Origin: Alphaproteobacteria bacterium
GTDB taxonomy: Bacteria > Myxococcota_A > UBA796 > CAJQPC01
Assembly: GCA_020632795.1 (NCBI GenBank)
Contig: JACKEV010000020.1
Location: 124,001 to 188,000 of the forward strand
Reading direction: 5' to 3'
Length of the DNA stretch: 64,000 bases
The position numbers and the translations under genes are program-made. The notes under the pieces were generated by a model. It had not been told where the DNA came from and did no database searches. It saw nothing but the letters and a program-made list of their open reading frames with translations. Position 1 is the stretch's first letter, and the number at the start of each line of letters is the position of its first letter. Positions 35,573 to 45,634 of this stretch are shown here, piece after piece.

Positions 35573-37053
35573 GCACCGCCCTCGCCCAGCGCCCCTGCGC
35601 CTCCTTCCACATCGAGCCCAGCCGCTGGGTCCACACCGCCCGGGGCCTGTGGCTGCAGGGCGACGTGGTCACCGACGACGGGCTGGTCTACGCGGACGTG
35701 ACCCTGCCGCCGGAGGCCTGGCGGAGCCGACGCAGCTTCCTGGCCGCGCTGCCCGCCGCTGAGCTGGTGTGGTCCGGGGACGACGCCGACGTGCGCGCCC
35801 TGGTCCGCCGGCTGCGCAGGACAGACGCCCCCACCGTCCAGGGCACCCGCCGGACCGGCCTGCACGGCGACCGCTGGATCGGCCCGGGGCTGGCCCTGGA
35901 TCAGGACGGACCCGTCCATGATCCCGATGTGGTCTACCTCTCGGAAGACGAGCCTGCGGCGCTCGACCTGCCGGTGGTGTCCTCGGACGCGGCGCGCCAG
36001 GTGGCCCGGCAGGCCCTGCCGCTGCTGCTGGGCCTGGCCGACCCCGACGTGCTGCTGCCGATGTTGGGGTGGTTCTTCGCGGCCCCGCTGCGGTCTCGCA
36101 TGGACGGCTTCCCGGCGCTGTGGGTCACCGGGGAGGCTGCCCCGGTGGAGGCGCTCAGCAAGCTGTTCGGCCTGCGGGGCCCGACCCGCCCGCTGCCCCA
36201 GGAGCACGCCGCGCTGGCCAGCCTACTCGCGTCGACCAACGCCGTGCCCGTGGTCCGCGCCGCTCCCCAGGACACCCTGGGGCTGATGGGCGCGACGCGG
36301 CTGCTGTACAGCGGCGACGCCCTGGTCCAGCTCGGGGCGGCGGAGTGGGTGCTGACCGCGCCTCTGTGTGTGCTGGATCGACATCCGCCAATGGAGCCGG
36401 GCAGCCGCGTGGTGCCGCTGGCCTCGACCGGGGTGGACGCGCGGGTGCTGCGTCGGCTGCGCGCGCTGCCGCTGGCCTGGCTGGCGGTGCCCTACCTGCG
36501 CTTCGCGCTGGGTCGGGACACCGGGCGGGACCTGGCGGTCGTCGCCGCTCGGCTGGAGGCCGCGCTGCCCGCGCCGCTGCCGGGTCGGCGGCAGACCAAC
36601 CAGCGCGCGCTGCTGTTCGGCCTGTGCATGCTGACGACCTTCGCGCGGGCGATGGGGGTGACGCTGCCGCCGCTCTCGCTGGGCGGGGTGCCCGTGCGCT
36701 CGCTCGGGGAGGAGCCAACGGACCCCTTCGAGCGCTTCGTCTGGGCCTGCGGAGGCCTGGCCCGGCGGCGACGGCTGCGGGAGGGCACCCACTACGCCGT
36801 CATCCAGGGGCTGACCTGCCTGGACCTGCGGGCGTGTCATGCGGTCTACGAGCTGGAGGACCCGCTGGGCGAGGTCGTCGGCCTGGAGGAGCTGCGGGCG
36901 GCGGCGCGGGCGAAGGCGCGGCGGGGGCGGGTGGTCCGGCAGATCGGCAAGCGGGTCCTGCTCGACGGGCGGCGGCGGCGGACGGTGGCGCTGCGGGTGG
37001 AGGCGGGGGTGTTCCCGTGTGCGCGGCCGAGGACGTGGGGCGGGCGGCGGTAG
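35569..37053 (+). CDS. Hypothetical protein, possibly degenerate DUF927-like P-loop protein of a mobile element
   Basis: A 494-residue soluble protein. The middle, FPALWVTGEAAPVEALSKLFG, sits where related primase/helicase-type proteins of mobile elements have a P-loop, but the Gly-Lys-Thr core is absent, so ATP binding is doubtful. A basic C-terminus (RKAKARRGRVVRQIGKRVLLDGRRRRT-like) suggests nucleic-acid contact. Coupled to the small gene upstream and close to the recombinase, it is probably cargo or replication machinery of an integrated element. The family call is tentative. Confidence 0.45.
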   Translation: MSTALAQRPCASFHIEPSRWVHTARGLWLQGDVVTDDGLVYADVTLPPEAWRSRRSFLAALPAAELVWSGDDADVRALVRRLRRTDAPTVQGTRRTGLHGDRWIGPGLALDQDGPVHDPDVVYLSEDEPAALDLPVVSSDAARQVARQALPLLLGLADPDVLLPMLGWFFAAPLRSRMDGFPALWVTGEAAPVEALSKLFGLRGPTRPLPQEHAALASLLASTNAVPVVRAAPQDTLGLMGATRLLYSGDALVQLGAAEWVLTAPLCVLDRHPPMEPGSRVVPLASTGVDARVLRRLRALPLAWLAVPYLRFALGRDTGRDLAVVAARLEAALPAPLPGRRQTNQRALLFGLCMLTTFARAMGVTLPPLSLGGVPVRSLGEEPTDPFERFVWACGGLARRRRLREGTHYAVIQGLTCLDLRACHAVYELEDPLGEVVGLEELRAAARAKARRGRVVRQIGKRVLLDGRRRRTVALRVEAGVFPCARPRTWGGRR

Positions 37054-37119
37054 TCGACATCACAACCTTGCCCTCTGGGGCCATGTTGGGGTATCCCTCC
37101 AGCCCCACGGGGGCTCCGC

Positions 37120-40100
37120 ATGGCCGAAGACCCACAAGCCTGGCAAGACGCCCTCGATCATCCGCTCGCGCAGGACCTGCGCGAGGAGCTGCGGGGTGGC
37201 CGGGTGGTGGCACTGGTCGGCAGCACGGTCAGCCAACTGCTGAGCGGCTACGCGCCCGCCACGACCTGGACGGGGCTGCTGCGCGACGGGCTGGAGCTAA
37301 TGGTGGCCCTGGGGCGGATGGACGGCGAGGAGGCCACGCCCTTCCGGGAGATCCTGAAGGGCAGCCATCCTGACAGCCTGCTGCTCGTCGCAGAGCTGGT
37401 GTCTCGACTGCTGGCCGGCGGCGAGTACACCCGCTGGCTGCGGGAGCGCCTCAGCAACCTGACGGTCGACGCGCCGGCCATCGCCGAGGCCATCGCGGCG
37501 CTGGGGGTCCCGGTGGCCTCGGCCGCCTATGACACCCTGCTCGACACGGCTTTGGAGCGCCCCGCCTTGAGCTGGCGTCAGCGCTCCGAGGCCGAGCGCT
37601 GGCTGCGCGGCGAGGCCCCCGGCGTGCTCCACCTGCTCGGCTGCTGGAACCAGCCGGAGAGCGTGCTGCTGGGGGTCCGGGACTACGCCAAGGCCGTCGA
37701 GGACCCTCACGCCCAGGCGGTGCTGCAGTCCCTGCGCACCACGCGGACCCTGCTGCTCATCGGCTGCGCGGAGGAGCTGCGCACCCCGGCGCTCTCCGCG
37801 CTGTGGGCGTGGGCGCGGGAGCGCTTCGCGGAGTCGGAGCAGAGGGTGTATGTGCTGGTCCAGGAGAACCAGCTCCAGTCGATGCGGGCGAGCCTCCAAC
37901 CCGAGGACCGCACCGTTCTGGTCTCCTACGGCTCGAACCCAGCGGACCTGGCGCCTTTCCTGAAGGGCATCGCGCCCAGGAAGCCCGCTCCCATCGACAG
38001 CTCAGCAGCCGATGCTCTCACGCTGTCCCAATACCACCTGGCGCTGCGTGCGGAAGCCGAGCAGCTCAGTCGAGTCTTCTGCCCTGACGGACGACGTGGG
38101 CTCTCCGACGTCTATGTCAGGCTTCGGATGCGGACGTCTGGTCTGGGGGATGGCCCTCCACCGCCCGCAGGCCCCCTGCGAGACTACCTGCGCCAGGATC
38201 ACCGGCTGTGGGTGGTCCTGGGTTCTCCCGGCTCGGGGAAGACGTCGCTGCTGCGCAGGATGACCCTGGAGCTGCTGGAGGCGGGAGGTCCAGCCCCCCT
38301 GCTGCTGAAGGTGTCTGACATCTGCGCCAATAGACTGTGGGCCGCCACAGCGGATCGCTACGGCCCCGAGGTCGCCGAGTTGCTGCGAGCGCGGGCCGCA
38401 GAGGGCGGGCTGGTTGTGCTGCTGGACGGACTGGACGAGGCTCCAGACGTCCCCAAAGCCCGAAACCAGGTCGGTCGCATCGCCAACTCGGTTGCCCGCT
38501 GCTGCGTCGTCGTCTCCAGTCGGAAGGCCGACTACGACTATCTGCCGGGCGACTTTCGGGAGCTGGAGCTGCTGCCCCTGGACGAGTCCGGGCAGAACGA
38601 GCTGCTGTCCCGGTACTGCGCGGACGCCGGGATGGTCGATCGGGTGCTGCGAATGCTCCGCTCCCGACACCGCATGCGGGACCTCGCCGAGACACCGCTC
38701 CTGCTCAGCCTGGCCGGGGTGCTCCTGCGCGAGGGGCGAGGCATTCCTGAGAAGCGCGCTGATCTCTATGACAAGGCCCTCGGGCTCATGCTCGATCCCC
38801 ACTCTCTGGACAGCGAGCGACCTCGCCTGAGGGACGTCGCGCTCGCGCGCCGCGCTCTGGGCGTCCTCTCTCTGGCCTTGCATGACTCGAAGCGAGACAC
38901 CTACCCGCTGTCGGCCGTCCGAAAGGCCCTCAACGGAGCTGTCGGCGATTCGGTCCGACAGGCCTGGGGCAGCGTCGAGCGCATGCTGCGGGAGGTGCAG
39001 CGGGTCACCGGGCTGGTGGAGGTGGACGGCGAGCGCGGCGCTGCGCGGCAGCATCTCGTCTTCCCGCACCAGACCTTCCGCGAGTTCTTCGCCGCCGAGT
39101 CGCTGGTGTGGCAGATGGAAGAGCATGGTGTGCTGCAGCGACCGGCCCCGAGGCTGGAGACGCGGGCAGCCCTGACATCGGAGGCTCGCATAGTCCACGA
39201 GCTGCCCGGAGATTTGCCGCGCATCCTGCGAGGGAGCCGGGAGCGCCCCGAGGCCTGGTCCGAGGTGCTGGCGCTGGCGTGCGGGCTGCTGGATGGAGAG
39301 GCCGCCGACCGCCTGGTCGCCTGGGTCGCGTCAGAGGGTCACGGCCCATTGGTTGCGCGGGTGGTGGCCGAGGGAGAGGGGATGTCCCGTGAGACGGTGA
39401 TGACGGCGCTGGGCCTGGAGGCCGGCTGGGAGAAATGGGAGACCCGACGGGATCTGCTGCTGGACTTACCCGAGACGGTCGGGGATCTGAGCGTTGTGGT
39501 CGGCCTGCTCGACACCTTCGCGCAGGGCACCACGGACGGCAACGATCTGTTCTGGGTCCGGGAGCTGCTGCGACGCATCGCGTCCGGTGAGGTGACCGGA
39601 CCGGCGGCCGACGAGACCGCAGCCGACGTCCGACGGCGCGCAGACGTCCTGGCTGAGGATGTTCTGCGCCGGCACAGGCCCGAGATGCGGGCGAACCTGC
39701 TGCGAAAGCTGGACGCGGAGGAGCTGTGGAGACCCATCCCCCCAGGGTGGTTCAAGATGGGGAGTCGGTCTTCGGAGCGCGGACACTGGAAGGCCGAGGC
39801 CCCCCAACACCGCGTGGACATCCTGACGCCCTTCCTGATGCTGGCCGTCCCGGTGACATGGGAGATGTACGAGGCCTTTGACCCCGGGCATCAAGCCGCG
39901 AGAGACCCCGGCAACGGCCCCGCCGAACAGCAAGGGCGCCACCCCGTGAACGGCGTCACCTGGTACGCCGCTTGCGCGTTCGCGGAGTGGCTTGAGGCGC
40001 GCCTTCCGCTGGAGGCCGAGTGGGAGTACGCCTGCCGAGCCGGTACAACCTCCCGGTACTGGAGCGGAAACGCGGAGTCGGACCTGGCGGCCGTAGGTTG

Positions 40101-40473
40101 GTACGAGAGCAACGCCTCCGGCCGCACACACCCCGTCGGGACACCGCCCACGCCTCGGGGACACCGCCACCCCTTGGGCCTGCACGACATGCACGGCAAC
40201 GTGTGGGAGCTTTGTCTGGACGCCTTCTCCACCAACTACCGGGGGCGGGGCGCCGGGGTCTCTGTCGACCCGCAGGGCGCGACGATGCTCCTCGGGGGCC
40301 AGGACACGGTCGTCGCGCCACCGGATCTGGCGGCTCCTCGTGTGGTTCGGGGAGGGAGTTGGAGCGTCACCGCAGACTACGCACGCTCGGCGTTCAGGTA
40401 TGAGGGGTCTCCGGATACGGGGAGCCGGAACCGGGGGTTTCGGCTGGTTCGGCCTGTGATATCAGATCCTTGA
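37120..40473 (+). CDS. SIR2-like/NACHT/FGE-domain protein (paralogue 1)
   Basis: A 1117-residue NLR-like protein. Residues about 25-285 resemble a SIR2_2-type Rossmann domain (VALVGSTVSQ, YDTLLDTAL, VLHLLGCW, LLLIGCAEEL). The NACHT NTPase follows, with Walker A GSPGSGKTS (368-376) and Walker B LVVLLDGLDEA (431-441), then a helical region. About 868-1117 is a formylglycine-generating-enzyme/C-type-lectin-like domain (GWFKMGS, VTWEMYEAF, RLPLEAEWEYACRAG, DMHGNVWELCLD, VRGGSW). By analogy with STAND immune proteins, the C-terminus would sense, NACHT would oligomerise and the SIR2-like domain would be the effector. The C-terminal stretch resembles a DGR variable repeat. An FG-GAP gene fragment is fused to its 3' end. 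Confidence 0.85.
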   Translation: MAEDPQAWQDALDHPLAQDLREELRGGRVVALVGSTVSQLLSGYAPATTWTGLLRDGLELMVALGRMDGEEATPFREILKGSHPDSLLLVAELVSRLLAGGEYTRWLRERLSNLTVDAPAIAEAIAALGVPVASAAYDTLLDTALERPALSWRQRSEAERWLRGEAPGVLHLLGCWNQPESVLLGVRDYAKAVEDPHAQAVLQSLRTTRTLLLIGCAEELRTPALSALWAWARERFAESEQRVYVLVQENQLQSMRASLQPEDRTVLVSYGSNPADLAPFLKGIAPRKPAPIDSSAADALTLSQYHLALRAEAEQLSRVFCPDGRRGLSDVYVRLRMRTSGLGDGPPPPAGPLRDYLRQDHRLWVVLGSPGSGKTSLLRRMTLELLEAGGPAPLLLKVSDICANRLWAATADRYGPEVAELLRARAAEGGLVVLLDGLDEAPDVPKARNQVGRIANSVARCCVVVSSRKADYDYLPGDFRELELLPLDESGQNELLSRYCADAGMVDRVLRMLRSRHRMRDLAETPLLLSLAGVLLREGRGIPEKRADLYDKALGLMLDPHSLDSERPRLRDVALARRALGVLSLALHDSKRDTYPLSAVRKALNGAVGDSVRQAWGSVERMLREVQRVTGLVEVDGERGAARQHLVFPHQTFREFFAAESLVWQMEEHGVLQRPAPRLETRAALTSEARIVHELPGDLPRILRGSRERPEAWSEVLALACGLLDGEAADRLVAWVASEGHGPLVARVVAEGEGMSRETVMTALGLEAGWEKWETRRDLLLDLPETVGDLSVVVGLLDTFAQGTTDGNDLFWVRELLRRIASGEVTGPAADETAADVRRRADVLAEDVLRRHRPEMRANLLRKLDAEELWRPIPPGWFKMGSRSSERGHWKAEAPQHRVDILTPFLMLAVPVTWEMYEAFDPGHQAARDPGNGPAEQQGRHPVNGVTWYAACAFAEWLEARLPLEAEWEYACRAGTTSRYWSGNAESDLAAVGWYESNASGRTHPVGTPPTPRGHRHPLGLHDMHGNVWELCLDAFSTNYRGRGAGVSVDPQGATMLLGGQDTVVAPPDLAAPRVVRGGSWSVTADYARSAFRYEGSPDTGSRNRGFRLVRPVISDP
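40348..40455 (+). other. Putative DGR variable repeat 1 (divergent)
   Basis: The C-terminal coding end of paralogue 1 aligns with the variable repeats of paralogues 2 and 3: VRGGSWSVTADYARSAF against VRGGSWNNTARNACSAY. Several of the same codons have the NNC form (AGC, GTC, ACC, TAC, TTC, AAC). However, silent positions around it differ, and the conserved 47-base tail of the other two copies is missing, so it is probably an older or no longer diversified copy. Confidence 0.5.
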
Positions 40474-41014
40474 ACCTGGAATATGGGCGCGTTCGTACCT
40501 GGGTAGGGCGGACCTTCGTCCTGCTGGCAATGCCGAGTTCATCCAGCTCAGCGGACTGGACCTTGAGGTGCATGCCACCCTTGTACTCCAGGGCGTCGAA
40601 GACGGCGACCGCTTCGGCCAAGCGGTCGCCACACCCGGCGACCTTGACGGGGATGGCTTCGAGGAGCTCGTGATCGCGGCACCCTGCAGGCGTGCAGAAG
40701 AGGCTCCCGTGAACGAGCATGTCGGTGCGATCTACGTGGTGTGGGGCAACGCGACCCGCCTCAGTTCCCAGCGGACGATCCAGCTCGCGGCGCCAGAGCA
40801 GGATGACATCCTGGAGATCCAGGGGGAGTTTGCGGCGGACTGTGGAGCCACGGTCGGCCTGAGCAGCCTCGCGCAAGGGCAGGGAGACTACGACGGTGAC
40901 GGCCTGCCTGACCTGGCCTTCGCGCGGGAGACCCTTGGGGTAGAGGTGGACAGCGGGGACACGTCGTTCGGGCTGGTCTATCTGCTGCGGTGGGCGGATC
41001 TGGATGATCCTTGA
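40460..41014 (+). pseudogene. 5'-truncated FG-GAP repeat gene
   Basis: The open frame begins just after a stop at 40457-40459, inside the last codons of the NACHT gene, and immediately reads as FG-GAP protein (LGRADL, LSGLDLEVHATLVLQG, then GDRFGQAVATPGDLDGDGFEE and YDGDGLPDLAF). It ends at 41014. A start at GTG 40568 is possible, but signal peptide, MopE part and most repeats are missing. It looks like the 3' end of a module lipoprotein gene left behind by recombination that brought in paralogue 1. Confidence 0.6.
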
Positions 41015-41156
41015 GGGATGGCGAGGAGGGCGCAGGAGACCCCATGCTCCGTGGAGGGCCGGGGTCGCGAAGAGAAAAGGCGACGCGGTTGGTGGGTCGA
41101 CAAACCCTACTTGCGCGAATCCGCTATCCTTGCGCGACGCAAGCGGGAGTGAAGTG

Positions 41157-43268
41157 ATGCGCACGTTGGGATCTCGATGCAGTCTGCTGGTCATCCTGCT
41201 GCTGGGCCTCCCGGCCTGCTTCGTGGGCGACCTCGACGCCACCCTCGACCCCGATGGCGACAAGGTCCCGTGGCCGGAGGACTGCGACAACGGCGACCCC
41301 GACCGATTCCCGGGCAACCCCGACGACGCCCAGGACGGGACCGACCAGAACTGCGACGGCGTGGACGGAACCGACGCCGATCGGGATGGCTGGGCCTCGA
41401 CGGAGACAGGAGGGGCCGACTGCGATGACACCCGGCCCACCGTCAACCCCGGTGCCGATGAGATCTGCGACGGCGTGGACAACGATTGCTCGGGGGCGGT
41501 GGACGACGACGCCGTGGACGCCGATACATGGTTCACCGACGGCGACGGAGACAGCTATGGCGCCGACGAGACGCTGGTGCTGGCTTGCGAGCAGCCCAGC
41601 GGGCTTGTGGCCCATGGGGGAGACTGCGACGACACCGAGGAAGGCGAGCCGGTCGTCTACCCCGGTGCCCCCGAGCTGTGTGACGGGCTCGACAACGACT
41701 GCGATGGCGAGGCCGACGAGGAGGCTGAGGACGCTCCGACCTGGTACACCGACAGTGACGGAGACGGCTACGGCGACGAAGCATCTTCGACCATCGCGTG
41801 TGAACAGCCTGAAGATACAGTGGACGACGCGACCGACTGCGACGACTCAGCCGCCTCGGTGTTCCCAGGCGCCGAGGTGGTCTGCAACGATGGGCTGGTG
41901 AACGACTGCGACCGGTCCATTCGCGACGAGTTGTACGCCTGCTATCCAGGAGGCGAGGTGTCCTCCAACGCCGATGCTGCGCTCACCAGCTTCGGGATCG
42001 GGTCGCGCGGCACCCTCTCCAGCGCTGGCGACGTCGATGGAGACGGGCTCGCGGACATCCTGGTGGGGGGGAGGGCCCTCAACGACGACAGCGCCTATGT
42101 CGACGCTGTCTTCGTCATCACGGCTGCCCTCTCCGGTGAATCCAGCCCGGAGGAGGTCGCATCCACTACCTTCATGGCAGCCTCAGAGGGGGATGAGTTG
42201 GGTCAGGCTGTCGCCGCCACAGGGGACGTAGATGGCGATGGTCTCGGGGATTACCTCATGGCTGCGCCTTTGTCTCAGGACTATGTCACTGGGGGTGGCT
42301 CCGTCTACCTGGTGACAAGTCAGCCTGTCGGGCGCCAGGAGATCGAGGACTGGAGCGGCCGTGCGGTGTTCGCGGGAACAGAGCGTTACATGGCGCTGGG
42401 CTCAGCGATCGCCGCCGGAAGAGCCCTCACGGCGGACGGCGGCGTGAGCATTGTACTCAGCGCCGAAGGGTTCGAGGATGGTGACGTGTCTGGGGCCGTC
42501 TACGTCGTGGAGCCCCCAGAGGCTGGAGCTTCGGTGCTCCTGCCAGGCGCCGGGATCAGCATCTCCGGGGAGGATATCGGCGAGGCCATCGCCGTGCTTG
42601 GCGACGTGAACGGCGACGGGTTCAGCGAGCTGCTCCTCGGCTCTCACGAAGCCATCGGCGGCTACGGTGCCGCCTTCCTGTTCCTGGGTCCGCTGTCGGG
42701 CGACCGCTTGGCCGCCGACGCAGACCTGCAGCTCCTGGGCAACACCGATGTGGACGAGTCCCCCGCAAGGGCCGTCGCGACGGCGGGTGACGTCAACGGG
42801 GATGGCGCGGAGGACTTCCTGGTTTGCGGCTCCCGTGGGAGCGATGAGGACCATGAGGGTGCCGTCTACCTGGTCTCCGGGGCGGCTGTGGAGACCACCT
42901 CTCCCGTGGCCCTGGACGAGTGGGATTCGATCCAGGAAATCTATGGACCTCCAAACGGCGAACTCGGCTATTCATGTAACGCCGTGGCCGACGTCGATCG
43001 GGATGGCCACGCCGACTTCCTCATCGGCGCCCGTGACGCATCGGGAAGGAACGGTAGAGCGTACCTTGTTTATGGAAGCGAGTCCATCGAAGGGAGGCAC
43101 TTGATCAACTCGCTCGACCATATCGAGTTTCAAGGAAGCAATGGAGAACGTCTGGGCAGCGATGCCCTGCAGGTGGGGGATATGGACGGGGATGGGTTGG
43201 ACGACCTCCTGCTGAGCGGGTCCGATGGTGATGGTGTCATCTATCTGCTGTACGGTGCGTCCTGGTAG
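41157..43268 (+). CDS. MopE/FG-GAP repeat lipoprotein
   Basis: A 703-residue lipoprotein starting at ATG 41157, with GGGAG upstream and a lipobox at LPAC. MopE-like Asp-rich repeats occupy about residues 28-260 (LDPDGDKVPWPEDCDN..., ICDGVDNDCSGAVDD, ELCDGLDNDCDGEAD); FG-GAP repeats fill about 275-703 (GDVDGDGLADILVGG, GDVNGDGFSELLLGS, DMDGDGLDDLLLSG). No kinase or exported-protein gene accompanies it here, so it may be the remnant of a fifth module or a stand-alone copy. It converges on the next module's minus-strand lipoprotein. Confidence 0.82.
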   Translation: MRTLGSRCSLLVILLLGLPACFVGDLDATLDPDGDKVPWPEDCDNGDPDRFPGNPDDAQDGTDQNCDGVDGTDADRDGWASTETGGADCDDTRPTVNPGADEICDGVDNDCSGAVDDDAVDADTWFTDGDGDSYGADETLVLACEQPSGLVAHGGDCDDTEEGEPVVYPGAPELCDGLDNDCDGEADEEAEDAPTWYTDSDGDGYGDEASSTIACEQPEDTVDDATDCDDSAASVFPGAEVVCNDGLVNDCDRSIRDELYACYPGGEVSSNADAALTSFGIGSRGTLSSAGDVDGDGLADILVGGRALNDDSAYVDAVFVITAALSGESSPEEVASTTFMAASEGDELGQAVAATGDVDGDGLGDYLMAAPLSQDYVTGGGSVYLVTSQPVGRQEIEDWSGRAVFAGTERYMALGSAIAAGRALTADGGVSIVLSAEGFEDGDVSGAVYVVEPPEAGASVLLPGAGISISGEDIGEAIAVLGDVNGDGFSELLLGSHEAIGGYGAAFLFLGPLSGDRLAADADLQLLGNTDVDESPARAVATAGDVNGDGAEDFLVCGSRGSDEDHEGAVYLVSGAAVETTSPVALDEWDSIQEIYGPPNGELGYSCNAVADVDRDGHADFLIGARDASGRNGRAYLVYGSESIEGRHLINSLDHIEFQGSNGERLGSDALQVGDMDGDGLDDLLLSGSDGDGVIYLLYGASW

Positions 43269-43434
43269 GGGGCTCCGGGTTCTCATGCGGAAGTTCCTCC
43301 CCCCGAGAACGACTGCATGGATGGCAACACAACACCTTTCCATGGCAGAAGATGGACCTCCCATCTCGACCGCAGCCAGCCTCAACATGGTACTCGCCAC
43401 GGTGACAACGAGACCTCCCCGAAGCGCCACACAG

Positions 43435-45522
43435 TCAAATTCCGGCACCCTCAAACAAGTAGACCATACCTGCCCCAGCCTGGCCGGAGTTGTGGTTGTA
43501 CGCGCCGATCAGCACGTCGTCGTGGCAGTCTCCGGTGACATCACCCGCGCCGCGGATCGCCAAGCCAGCGTGGTCACTTTGGGCCTCACCCACCAAGAAG
43601 ATGTCCGCATCCTCAAGGTCACCCGACCCCGTCGGCACGCCAAGGTAGACCGAGATCCCCCCCTTGGAGGACGCATACCCGGGGCTGCCCACCGCCAGGT
43701 CGCGTGTCCCATCTCCATCGATGTCTCCGACGTCCTCCAGGACCTCCCCGCCGTCCGCGGGGTCGCTCATCCCGAGAATACCATCGCTCAACGATTCGAG
43801 GTCCCCAGAGCTCGCCAGAGGACCGGCAAGGATGAACACCCGCCCACGGCTCACGTTGTAGTCTGGCGAGCCCACCGCCAGATCCACATGGCCATCGCCG
43901 TCCATGTCCAGTGCGGCCACAGATGCTCCGGCCGGTTCGTTGGATCCCGCCTCAAAGAGAAGCGTCGCGGAGGCCTCCGCGTCGACGGTTCCGCTCAGCC
44001 CTGACTCCAGCACGTAGACCTCCCCGCCGCGGGAAGCTGTCGGGCTTCCAACGACCAGCTCGTCGGTTCCGTCGCCATCAACATCAGCCACCGCAGCCGA
44101 GCGGATGGCAGCCGTGGCCTCAACCGAGAAGGCCGCGCCAGTGGTTGAGGCTTCACCGCTGCTGAGCCCAGACATGCCATGGAGCGTGTCGAGCTCGCTC
44201 ACCAGGAGATCGCTCGCTCCATCCCCGCTGAGATCTGCTCCGGCGTTCATGAGGACGTAGTGGCCGAGCTGTCCACTTGACGTCGAGCCATAGAGGCTTA
44301 CCGCCGCGCTGCTTGGCGCGAGCGATGAGAAGCCTGCACTCCCCGCGAAGATGTACGCCACCCCTGCGTCCTGCGCACCGGTGTCATCATTGATGTCCGC
44401 GTAGGCCACCTCCTCGAAGCCGTCCCCGTTCAGGAGGTCCCCAAGTCCCGCAGCAGCGCGCCCACGGCCCACCCTTGACGAGTCCTGAGGGCTCTCTATG
44501 ACGCTTGATGCATCCAGCGACAGGTCCCCGGTGATGGGTCCAAAGACCAGCCAGGCGCGCCCAAGGGTTCCATTCGAGTACTCATTGGACCCGATGATGG
44601 CGTCGGAAACCCCGTCGCCGTTGACATCGGCGGAGCCGAGCTTGTAGCCGGCGAGACCTTCCTGTCCGTAGCCCGCCAGCGCGTGCGATACAGAGTCGAT
44701 GTCCTGCTGGCGGAGTCGGCAGTCACGGCTCTCGGTAGCGGCGTCGCCGTCACAGTCATTGACCAGACAGTCATCGCACACAGCGGGCGCCCCTGGGAAT
44801 CGACTCTCGTCGCTGTCGTCGCAGTCCAGCTCGTTCTCCACATACCCGGCCGGTTGCTCGCACGCGGTCAAGGAGAACGATGGATCGCCGAAGCCATCCT
44901 GGTCGCCGTCGTAGAACCAGGGGTCCGCGTCAGTGGTAGCGTCCTCGTCCACGAGCGCGTCGCAGTCCTCGTCCACCTGGGTGTCGCATAGCTCTGTGGC
45001 GTGTGGATGAACCTCGGCGTCACCGTCGTCGCAGTCATCGCCCCTGCTCTGCCAGCCCTCAGGCTGCTCACAGCTCCGAACCTCCTCCCCTGCCCCAAAG
45101 CCGTCGCCGTCACCGTCGGCATACCAGGCATCCAGGTCCTCCTCCGCGATCTCCTCGTCCACCGACCCGTCGCAGTCGTCGTCCACTCCCCCACAGCGTT
45201 CTGTGGCATCCGGGTTCACCGTCGAGTCGGCATCATCACAGTCGCCATCAACAACGCTCGTTCCTTCTGGTTGTTCGCAGGCCGAGGTCGGAGAGCCCGC
45301 CCCGAAGCCATCGCCATCCGAGTCCACGAACCACTCACTTGGTTCCTCACAGCCGGAGTCGTCGGGGCTCTCCTCCAGGCAGTCGTCACCCGTCCAAGCA
45401 GATGCGTCGCTGTTGTCACAGTCCTCTGTCCATCCATGCTCATCCCCATCCGGGTCCTCGGCCTCCCACAGCTTTTCGCCCGAAATGAAGCAGCCAAGCA
45501 GTACCAGCAAGAGCATCGACAT
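43435..45522 (-). CDS. MopE/FG-GAP repeat lipoprotein, module III (minus strand)
   Basis: A 695-residue lipoprotein with a short signal and lipobox (MSMLLLVLLGC). MopE-like repeats come first (EDPDGDEHGWTEDCDN, CGGVDDDCDGSVDEE), then FG-GAP repeats to the C-terminus (DVNGDGVSDAIIGSNE, DMDGDGHVDLAVGSP, DIDGDGTRDLAVGSP). The start at 45522 has AGGAGG ten bases upstream, and the same leader precedes the paralogue at 46739. Longer frames opening further upstream are not credible. It is divergent from the 45635 gene across about 110 bp. Confidence 0.83.
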   Translation of the reverse strand: MSMLLLVLLGCFISGEKLWEAEDPDGDEHGWTEDCDNSDASAWTGDDCLEESPDDSGCEEPSEWFVDSDGDGFGAGSPTSACEQPEGTSVVDGDCDDADSTVNPDATERCGGVDDDCDGSVDEEIAEEDLDAWYADGDGDGFGAGEEVRSCEQPEGWQSRGDDCDDGDAEVHPHATELCDTQVDEDCDALVDEDATTDADPWFYDGDQDGFGDPSFSLTACEQPAGYVENELDCDDSDESRFPGAPAVCDDCLVNDCDGDAATESRDCRLRQQDIDSVSHALAGYGQEGLAGYKLGSADVNGDGVSDAIIGSNEYSNGTLGRAWLVFGPITGDLSLDASSVIESPQDSSRVGRGRAAAGLGDLLNGDGFEEVAYADINDDTGAQDAGVAYIFAGSAGFSSLAPSSAAVSLYGSTSSGQLGHYVLMNAGADLSGDGASDLLVSELDTLHGMSGLSSGEASTTGAAFSVEATAAIRSAAVADVDGDGTDELVVGSPTASRGGEVYVLESGLSGTVDAEASATLLFEAGSNEPAGASVAALDMDGDGHVDLAVGSPDYNVSRGRVFILAGPLASSGDLESLSDGILGMSDPADGGEVLEDVGDIDGDGTRDLAVGSPGYASSKGGISVYLGVPTGSGDLEDADIFLVGEAQSDHAGLAIRGAGDVTGDCHDDVLIGAYNHNSGQAGAGMVYLFEGAGI

Positions 45523-45577
45523 GGGCTGTAGTCCTCCTCTTCCCGCGCACCCCCGTGGGAGCGAGCATCCCGGAGAG

Positions 45578-45607
45578 TTTACCTCTGACCGGCGGAAGGT
45601 GTAGGAT
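45578..45607 (+). promoter_or_regulatory. Candidate sigma-70-like promoter, module III
   Basis: TTTACC (45578-45583) and TAGGAT (45602-45607) are 18 bp apart, upstream of the exported-protein gene. The same pair is conserved upstream of the module IV gene (51150-51179), which supports but does not prove promoter function. Confidence 0.35.
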
Positions 45608-45634
45608 GCCGGCGATGACCCTGGCGGGAGACGA

